The notes beneath the pieces are model-generated. The model made no database searches, was not told where the DNA came from, and saw nothing but the letters and a program-made list of their open reading frames with translations. 64,000 nucleotides of DNA, from NCBI RefSeq assembly GCF_030247185.1, contig NC_080570.1, forward strand, positions 8,715,161 to 8,779,160, in the 5' to 3' direction. Made by a program: the position numbers and the translations under genes. The DNA comes from Malaya genurostris. Lineage: Eukaryota; Arthropoda; Insecta; Diptera; Culicidae. This document shows positions 56,968 through 64,000 of this stretch, one piece after another; position 1 is the first letter of the stretch, and every line of letters begins with the position of its first letter.

Positions 56968-58314
56968 TTAACCCTCAGGGTACGGACTATAAAAAAGTTA
57001 CGTTCAGTACGGACAGGGTTAGCCTAACCCGGCGACTTTGATTGGGTGTATATCGAGCTGTACTTTGTCAATTTGAATAATTTTTTTTTATTTTGTGTGA
57101 AATTGTCTCAAAAATATAATAGAGTTGTCAGATTAATCATTTAACTGATTGAAAAAAAATTATAATGAAAAATGTGAACGGGTCTTGAATTTTTTTTGTA
57201 AAAAACGTTTTTTTTTCAAAATGCTGTAACTTTTTGAAAAAAAAAATATTAACATTGTATAACTCGCATGTTAAAGGTAAAAAGTAGTTCTTACAAATGT
57301 CCATAACGGTTTTTTGATTTATTCCAAAAACTATATTTTTTTTGAAAAATGAAAATACGCGTTTTTTCGAGTTAGCGAAAAAACGTTGTTTCGTTGATTT
57401 ATGATGATAAAGGTTAAAATTAATTACTTTGAGCGTAAAAAAATTGTTTCTCAGATATTGTTGACTAGTATCATATAAATAAATACCAAACATAATTGTT
57501 AAAGGCGAACTGCGATCGACGGCCCCTCGATTCCGGAGCAGAGAGATTCTATTTGTACCCGCTCTTAGCATGCAGTTATGAAGGGCGGCCGCGTTTGCGC
57601 GGCGGGGCGCCTCTCGGAACAGCTGCTTCTTCTTCGCCTGACAATGGCTCTCCTTCAGATTCTGCGTCTGTTTCAGAATCGTGAGAACTTTCCTCTTCCG
57701 CACCTACGGCGTCGTCGGTGTCACTGTCATTCTCTGTAACGCTGTCCTCCTCGTTTTCCCTGTACAACTCCTCCAAAGCAGCAACGCTTCGAGTGATTCG
57801 ACGCGTTGCCATGTTTTTAATGCGTGTTCTTTAACAAAAAATTACAAGAAACAAAATTTAATGAGTTATAATAATTCACTACGAGCAGCAAAGATTTCGA
57901 TATAAGACGTACGTTCAAGTGATTGAGATCTACTACAATACTTCGCTTACACCATGTACAACGCGTTATTTTGAGGTTAGAATCTACAAAATTAAGTAAA
58001 GAGTACGTATTCTTACTTACCTTTTTATTCCTCAGCGGCAAACAGACGAAAATTAAAACTTAATTTTTTTTGAAAATTTTGGATTTTGTAACGTTCGATA
58101 CGGACTGGGTGTACCACACCCGAGCACAATGTTTATATGTGTCCAGCTCGGACACAAAGCGGAGACTGACTCTGCCGCTTGGGCCTCTAATAGTGTGTAC
58201 CTATAAGTTTTTTCCCCCCTTGGTCCGGACCCCCCTCGCCGACTTCTCTTCGTATGGCGCTTCTTTCAAATTTCGCTCGGGTTACGGTAACCCAGTCCGT
58301 ACCCTGAGGGTTAA
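56968..58314 (-). mobile_element. piggyBac-family element, internally deleted
   Basis: TTAA at 56968-56971 and again at 58311-58314 is the piggyBac target duplication. Directly inside, CCCTCAGGGTACGGACT at the left is exactly inverted at the right, a 17-bp terminal repeat beginning CCCT as in the family. TACGGAC words recur subterminally on both sides. The element is about 1.34 kb, half of an autonomous piggyBac, and keeps only an N-terminal transposase segment on the minus strand. It sits in the repeat family of 55121-56967: a sister repeat at about 56313-56335 shows the uninterrupted ACGGTAAT(C)AAATTTACATTG version of the site. Confidence 0.9.
57576..57812 (-). pseudogene. piggyBac transposase N-terminal remnant
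   Basis: A 78-residue minus frame starts MATRRITRSVAALEELYREN, runs through a strongly acidic Ser/Glu/Asp stretch and ends PPRKRGRPS. Acidic N-termini of this kind are usual in piggyBac transposases, and the terminal KRGRP is AT-hook-like. The DDD catalytic core and the C-terminal Cys-rich domain are absent. Upstream on the minus strand, at about 58020, a donor-like AAAAAGGTAAGTAAG follows MPLRNKK, so the original gene may have had an upstream exon. The DNA to its left inside the element is AT-rich and probably non-coding. Confidence 0.7.
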
Positions 58315-61300
58315 ATTAAACGTTGTTATTGAAGTTTTCTTCTAATTCATAATTTAAACAACATTTTTCAGGAATTAAAGAGCAACAACAAAAAATGCTA
58401 TAGCAAACAGGAAGACGTCGATCAGTCTGGCCATTTATTGGAATATTTTCTTGCACGAAAATTACATTTTACCATTTCGCCGAATGGGTTGTTTCATTGG
58501 AAGCCGAGGAAAAATAGAGAGGATTCTGACGAACGTCTTAAAAGGCTTAGGCTGGGGTTAAACAGCTATACTAAAAAAATAAAGTCATTATTAAACCGAA
58601 AATCATTTCGATGCCGTTTTGCCACAAACCATTTCGACGAACGTCGTTTCGCTAAAAGACTCATTTTTTCGGAGTTTCGTTACGCCAAAACGGTCAGTTT
58701 ATCCACAGCCAGATTCTCTTAGGATCAAATTTATTGATGCCAATTTTCGAATTAATGTACAATTCGGTTGAATGGCTGTTATGGCGGAATGACTTTTTGT
58801 TGGAATTCGTTTTCATGAAATTAATTTTGATATCAAAATTCCAAAGCTACAATTTCAAAAGAAAATAAATTCTTTTAAAGTGTTTTAGTTCACTTCACTT
58901 GCCGCTCAAAAAAGTAATTTTAGGTGAAACATTAGTTTCTTCTCGTTGTTTCAATTTTGATTATTCTATTTTTTTTCACTAAATTTCTGTTTTTTTGTTT
59001 TGTTAATTTATTCAAAATTTCTTCCTTCTTCAGATCTAAGATTATAATTCTTTAATTACTGATAAAAATGCTTTCAGATTAGGTCTCCGAATCGAAGACG
59101 AATCGATCAACTAATAGTAGATGAGTCTCACCCGCCAGATAGTGCACATTTGGCGCCATCTGACTATCATCAATAATTATCGGGGTTTTACACACTTCAT
59201 ATTTTGACAAATTTTGAACTACCGAACATTCTCATTTCACTGATATATCAGTACAAACAAACATTTGTTGATCAGTACAAACAAACATTTGATGAAACGT
59301 TATTTTTACTGAAAAATCTGCTACCGAAGTTTAAATAACTGATTTCCAATTTAAGTACTTCTAGGGAATATTGGAACATTGGCTCGACACGTTATTGGGT
59401 TCAGTTGACGATATTCTCACATTATCTGAACTTTTAATGAGCAATGTGTAACCATTTTGTTACGACGTAGTTTCAAATGTAAGTAACTCGAAATTGTTTG
59501 ACAGAAAACCCCGAAACAACTGTTTCCTTAAAAACTTATACACCCGGTAAGTGAATTACTTCGTTCAACAAAATTTCCGCAGTCATTCGCGGGGGCACAA
59601 CACTGTTAAGCATTCCAAAAAATAGAAGCCTATGATAACCTCATTAATTTTAAAATCAGTACGTCTGTTCATCATTTTTCGGAGAAATCATTTCAGTAGT
59701 AGCTACAATCTGCCTGCTCGAGTGCCGGAACTGCAAATTTGTCTCATCGAACCGGCAGCTGGTGGAACATTCCACCGGTGCCGCGAAAAAAAAAAACAAA
59801 TCGTAATTTGTCCTTGAAAAATCAACAAACCAGAGGAAATTACGTTTTTCGGTCGAGGTTCTACCTCACCGAGTCAGCGAAATTAGATAGGCATAATTCA
59901 ATTCAATCATTTCCCATAATTTTATCTCACGCATCCGCTCACTTTGCTCGGGAAATCGGAAAGCCTACCGGCACATTTTTTTTTTTGCTCGACAAGAGCA
60001 CACGTAACCTGTTTGGGAAAATTTTCCCATAGCACAACAAGGCACGGAAATATTTGGCGGCCAACCAAGGGGCTAGAATCCAATTCAAACTCCCTTCCTC
60101 CGGTCTCTTCTTGGACCTGTCGAAACCGTCACGTTTGTCGCTTTTCCACAGCTCGTGACGATTGCTCCGATAGGGCACCAACCAATCCAAGTAATTTTCA
60201 TCCTTCATCCACTCAGCTTCGACTCGAAAGCACTCACCGCTCACCGACCGGCAGACCGGCGGGGAGATGCGGGAACAAACTCAGCAACTCGGCACTCTTC
60301 CCCGTGCAAAGGGTGCAGCAACCAAGGTTTTCGTCGTCGGAGTTTCGCTACCCTTGAACTTGAGATTTCGGGTATCATTCAACTGCCCGAAGTGCGGTGT
60401 GTTGTGCCACTTTTCCACCGGTTCGGGAAACGGCAAACCCGGCACTGGGATGGATGATGGCCACTGGGTGCGACTGTTGGGGAAGGCGGGAAAGAATTTG
60501 TGTGCATATTGCAGATTAGATTTTTGCGGTGAGTGTGCGCGTGTTTGTGACACACTGTAAGTAATGAGCAGCTTGTGACAGTAGGAAAAAGTCACGAATT
60601 TCCACTTCACGAATATTTCATTCACTTGAAGAAATTGTTTTTTGTTTGGAGCGATCCCCAATTGTCAGGTTTTCTTTTGTGTCATCAACCTACTGTCAAC
60701 TTGGGTGCGCTCTGATTTGCCAAACAATTTCGAAGCCCGAGCAGTTTTCCGACTCTTTGTTCCTGACTAATGCCATCCATTGCATACTAATTTGCCGAGC
60801 CTAACGATTCGGAGCGGGAAAAGTAACACCAATTTTCCCACTGTCCCTTCCGATCGATCCACCCGCTCTCGTCTTTATTGGTCCATCACGACCTCCCCCA
60901 ATTTCGAAGAACGATTCGCACCCACCGGACGGACGGATGGACGGATGGACGGGCGGAAACCCATTTCCCGGCGAGATAGGTTCATAGGTTTCGTGATTTT
61001 TTTATCCATCCCATCCTGCCGTCCACGAAAAAATGGGCCCAGTGAGAAAGGATTTGACGATGGTGATGATGATGATGGAAGGGAGAACCGGAGTCCGGTA
61101 AAGCCGGACAAAAGAGCGATAGTGATAAAATTTTATCTATCATCTCTCTTCCGAGCCTCTGTCGCCTCCCTGGACTGGGAGGCCCACCGATGAAGCCCGT
61201 CGCCGCCGCCGCCACCAGCAACAGGAGGCCATCGGCTTCAAGGTCAGTCGGTCGGTTGATCACTCGGTGCCTGCGTTTCGGACCGTCATCATTCTCCCTT

Positions 61301-61734
61301 CCCGACCGGCCCGGCGCTCATCGGCCAAGTGTTGGAGATTCCGATGGAAATAAGTTCCTCTAGTTTATTGGCTTGTTATCGGGCAGGCCAAGCTAGACAG
61401 CAGAAGCAGCAGAGTATAGACACTAGAGTGAAGTGCGAAATGTGGGTCTTTGGGGCGATTCTTTGTTTCGGAATGCTCGTAAAGTTGTCAATTCCGGAGG
61501 AAGTGGATTCGAGGGCGCGGGTGGCCGTTTGCCGCTGTTTGATGGTTCTTTGTGCGATTTTCGGCCGAGAAAGGAACTGTTACTGTTTGATTTCGAAGCA
61601 CAACTTTGCCGGGTCATGGCAAACTGCTTCGTACGAAGGGTGTCCTTTGACTGTAGTTTTAGTTTGATTTCATGAAAAAATTATAAACATAAATTCGTTG
61701 AAGCGATAATTTTAGGAAAAATTACTTCAAAAAT
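58315..61734. other. Unassigned DNA, GC-richer after 59.7 kb
   Basis: 58315-59600 is AT-rich, with a direct repeat GATCAGTACAAACAAACATT near 59235 and 59270. 59700-61670 is GC-richer and repeat-poor. A plus frame at 60267-60560 contains a Cys-rich stretch (FNCPKCGVLCHF, then LCAYCRLDFCGECARVC), but its N-terminal part looks non-coding and no splice sites support it. A GACGGACGGATGGACGGATG run sits at 60927-60952. Confidence 0.35.
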
Positions 61735-62745
61735 GAACCCTGAGGAAGTGTTTTATTATATAAGTCGAAACGTCCACATCGCTGCTCTTTTTCCGAATCG
61801 AATGCCCAAAAACGTTAAAATAGCCATTACTGAACAACTAACAACAACAATAATCGATTGCGTGTCAATTTGTTTAAAACTTGTTCAAAAAAGATGAAGA
61901 AAGTAATTAAAATTTGAGCAGCAAATTCAAAACCACTGTAACTAGTTCGCAACTAACTAGCAACAAAAATTCCCGATTACGTGACGATTCGGTGGAAGCT
62001 TGTTTAAGAGAGATGCTTCGAACTTAGCGATTTATTCGAAAAAACCAAAATGAAATAATCAAAACCATCGTAACTAATTAACAACTACGTAGCAACAAAT
62101 CATTAGCTGAGATTATTCACCTGTTTACGGAGATAGATGGATGCTTCGTTAAGTTCATGTTCCTGATCATCTTAAATTCCAAATAACAATTTTATAGGCT
62201 ATTGATCACATCAAAAGATGATAAATTATGTTTTTGTGACAAACTGGTTCATAATAGGTTGCTAATTGGTTTTGTGACTAGTTTTGCATTAAAAAAACAA
62301 ATAACTGGTTATAAAACGAGTTTTCGTACCAGAGAAAATGCAAATATGAATGTAATGGTCAGATTTAGCGATGTTAGATCAATCCCAAAACAATGTCAAA
62401 ACCTCGACTTGACTTAGTCTCAATCGATCAAGTTTTGTAGCGAGAACTAGTTTGAAACAACAATATGAGTTGTTTTTTTTTTTTTTTGTTGCGAACTGAT
62501 TAGGAATAAGAGCATGAAAATACAGTTTTATTGAGTCATACAGGCTTCCGAAAACTGACTAACAAACTAAACGATTACGTGTCGAGTTGTTTATAGCTTG
62601 TATAAAAAAGATGAAAAAATAAAAATTGAGCAGCAAATTCAAAATCAATGTAACTAATTCGAAACTAACTAGCAACAAAGTTACCGATTGCGTGACGATT
62701 CGGTTGAAGCTTGTTAAAGAGAGGCTCGTTAAAACCTAGATTTAG
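61735..62745. repeat. Second block of the GAAGCATTC/AACCACTGTAACTA repeat family
   Basis: Units near 61910-62030, 62055-62160 and 62625-62735 share AGCAGCAAATTCAAAACCAC, TAACTAGTTCGCAACTAACT and GAGAGATGCTTCG words with 55121-56967. It opens with CCCTGAGGAAGTG and GTCGAAACGTCC, the same word pair as in that block. Confidence 0.7.
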
Positions 62746-62831
62746 AATAATACTTTAATGATGATAGGCAGCGAATAAAATTATATTTTTTATGTGAATT
62801 TTCAAAGCTATGGGTTTTTTTAAAGTCACAG

Positions 62832-63032
62832 TCTTGGCATTACATTCCTTTTGTGGAATTTGGCCTTTCTGTTTCAACAGACTTCGCAGCCGATTCATAT
62901 AGCGTACAGAATCATTGCATGACTAGTACTATGAATCCCACTGACGCTAAGAATCCTTCCAGGTCGGGGCTCGAACATACGACAATTGGCTTATAAGACC
63001 AGCGCCCTATGCATTGAACCGCCAACCCGGGA
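62832..63032 (-). mobile_element. tRNA-derived SINE with body, minus strand
   Basis: Minus strand opens GGGTTGGCGGTTCAATGCAT, continues AGGGCGCTGGTCTTATAAGC and has GTATGTTCGAGCCCCGACC (B box), followed by a body ending in GTAATGCCAAG. Its head matches 7500-7571 and its body matches 33905-34001. Confidence 0.75.
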
Positions 63033-63039
63033 CCAATAT

Positions 63040-63290
63040 AATTTTCAAATTTGTGCGATTTATTTTTTTTTTGTTTTAGAAACGCATAAATCATCGAGAT
63101 CCAGCGAGTGTTACTTGAAAAAAATTTAAGGTCGACTCTCATGGACTTTCAAAAATATTTTTTTTTATAACACCAGATTCAGACGTTTCATGCATTTTAA
63201 AAACATTTAGAACCAAATTTTTCGAGATAACACCAGGTCTCGATGTTTCAAGTTTTGTACATTTGTTCAGAAAACGAATATTTATGCCAG
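63040..63290. mobile_element. MITE fragment with AACACCAGATC modules
   Basis: A GAGTGTTACTTGAAAAAAAT block is followed by ATAACACCAGATTCAGACG and again by GATAACACCAGGTCTCGATG with TTTCATGCATTTT. These are the internal modules of the dispersed family at 870-1440 and 21225-21330. Confidence 0.6.
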
Positions 63291-63725
63291 TAATATCGAC
63301 CAATTACTAACTAGTTACAACTATGGTGTCATTCATTTGTCAAATCTCAATGTTGGATTTTTATTTCATTCCATTTTTTTTATGATGGTGCTCTAGCAGT
63401 TTAATTTGAACGGCTAGGCCGTGATGTGTCGAAGACGAAACGCAAAATAAAACGAGAATTCCAATCAAAACTGTACAGTTCTGAAGTTCTAAAATTTAGA
63501 TCCGTAGCAAAATTGATCTGACCGATTGATTAGGCGTACTTTCAAATATGATTTCAAATCTACGAAGCAAAAAATACAATAATTTGACAACTGACGAAAT
63601 TCCAAAACGCGACGAATAGTCGTTATCAAATAGCTTAAATCTTCAAGATTTCTACTGACTGCGAGCTTGTAATGCACGAAACTGCCCGTTTAGCAACTTA
63701 AAATATATCAGAATTTAATAACTTA
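63291..63725. other. Unassigned AT-rich DNA
   Basis: No exon, RNA gene or terminus was recognised. Confidence 0.4.
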
Positions 63726-63880
63726 GAGGACGGGTGTAGCGTGATGGGTCAGTCGATGCCTTTCATGCAGCCCACCGGGGTTCGATTCCCAACCCCGCAC
63801 ATAGGGCTAGAAAGTTTTCTGTCCCGAAGAGGCAAATGAACTTAAGGTTAAAAGCTCTATAATTGAAACAACAACAATTT
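63726..63880 (+). mobile_element. tRNA-derived SINE (Feilai-like)
   Basis: GGTGTAGCGTGATGGGTCAG (A box), then GGGGTTCGATTCCCAACCCC (B box), a CTGTCCCGAAGAGGCAAATG body, and a 3' end CTCTATAATTGAAACAACAA. Best preserved of the three copies of this family in the window. Confidence 0.8.
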
Positions 63881-64000
63881 AAAAACTTCCTGTCATAAAA
63901 CGACTGTAAACAATGTCACTCGTCCATGTTTTAGCAAAAGTGAAATAACACGGTTCTGAAGTCTTATACGTTTGTAAGTCAATATTCTAAACCCCGCAAA

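Noticed and set aside
57137..57703. 188-residue minus-strand frame in the piggyBac element
   Set aside because: It runs in a different frame from the acidic remnant and is dominated by AT-rich Phe/Lys sequence. I could not match it to the piggyBac catalytic core.
58001..58041. Host-gene splice donor on the minus strand
   Set aside because: AAAAAGGTAAGTAAG lies inside the piggyBac element, so if used it belongs to the transposon's own gene.
60267..60560. Cys-rich plus-strand frame resembling a zinc-binding domain
   Set aside because: The Cys pairs are suggestive (CPKCGVLC, CAYCRLDFC), but the rest of the frame is not protein-like, overlapping frames are as long, and no splice sites bound it.

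Overview
This is an insect nuclear genomic window, very probably from a culicine mosquito (Aedes/Culex lineage). It has no bacterial-style gene organisation, and no complete protein-coding gene is visible. The sequence is mostly AT-rich non-coding DNA packed with decayed transposons, TA-flanked MITEs, tRNA-derived SINEs and degenerate tandem arrays. The culicine assignment is inference from the look of the SINEs and MITEs and from the array at 30.1-34.2 kb; no search was run.

Layout. 0.9-5 kb: an old MITE nest and a mariner element with catalytic decay, split by a 1.57-kb insertion that carries about three 329-bp tandem units. 5.3-9.5 kb: unclassified GC-richer repeat-like DNA, a SINE head and the best coding signal, a 97-nt minus-strand exon at 8089-8185 with good splice sites on both sides. 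10.5-13.3 kb: a short MITE, then 2.6 kb of degenerate 'aaatttgagaaa' DNA. 13.5-16.7 kb: repeat elements with TGTCGTGAATACGA termini, a TATA-led unit with six 126-bp repeats encoding C2H2-finger-like 42-residue modules, and a neat 266-bp MITE. 18-20 kb: a GC-richer zone with a possible 5' exon. 20.4-21.5 kb: repeats with a hammerhead-like core and MITE pieces. 23.3-25.9 kb: two degenerate arrays. 26.3 kb: a second mariner fossil.

30.06-34.19 kb: about 18 irregularly spaced copies of a roughly 29-nt block kept nearly constant inside strongly diverged spacers. This is the most interesting object here. It matches the architecture described for the culicine tapiR satellite locus, which makes trans-acting piRNAs. 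35.97 kb: a textbook-looking minus-strand recursive splice site. 36.9-38.3 kb: about 175 near-perfect copies of an 8-mer that is itself a TATA box.

43.5-45.1 kb: a tandem MITE-derived array with an almost perfect 80-bp snapback palindrome. 47.8-49.4 kb: a tRNA-like sequence and an 'aaaactgctc' array. 50-53.4 kb: Tc1-type transposase fossils, a second set of hammerhead-like repeats and a tRNA-Glu-derived pseudogene. 55.1-58.3 kb: a repeat family interrupted by a 1.34-kb piggyBac element with TTAA duplication, 17-bp inverted termini and the acidic transposase N-terminus. 61.7-64 kb: more of the same repeat family and two SINEs.

The parts do not form an operon or pathway. The minus-strand exon and the minus-strand recursive splice site suggest that much of the window could be long intron of a minus-strand gene. 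The piRNA-like satellite, the TATA array and the ribozyme-like repeats are the candidates for non-coding function.
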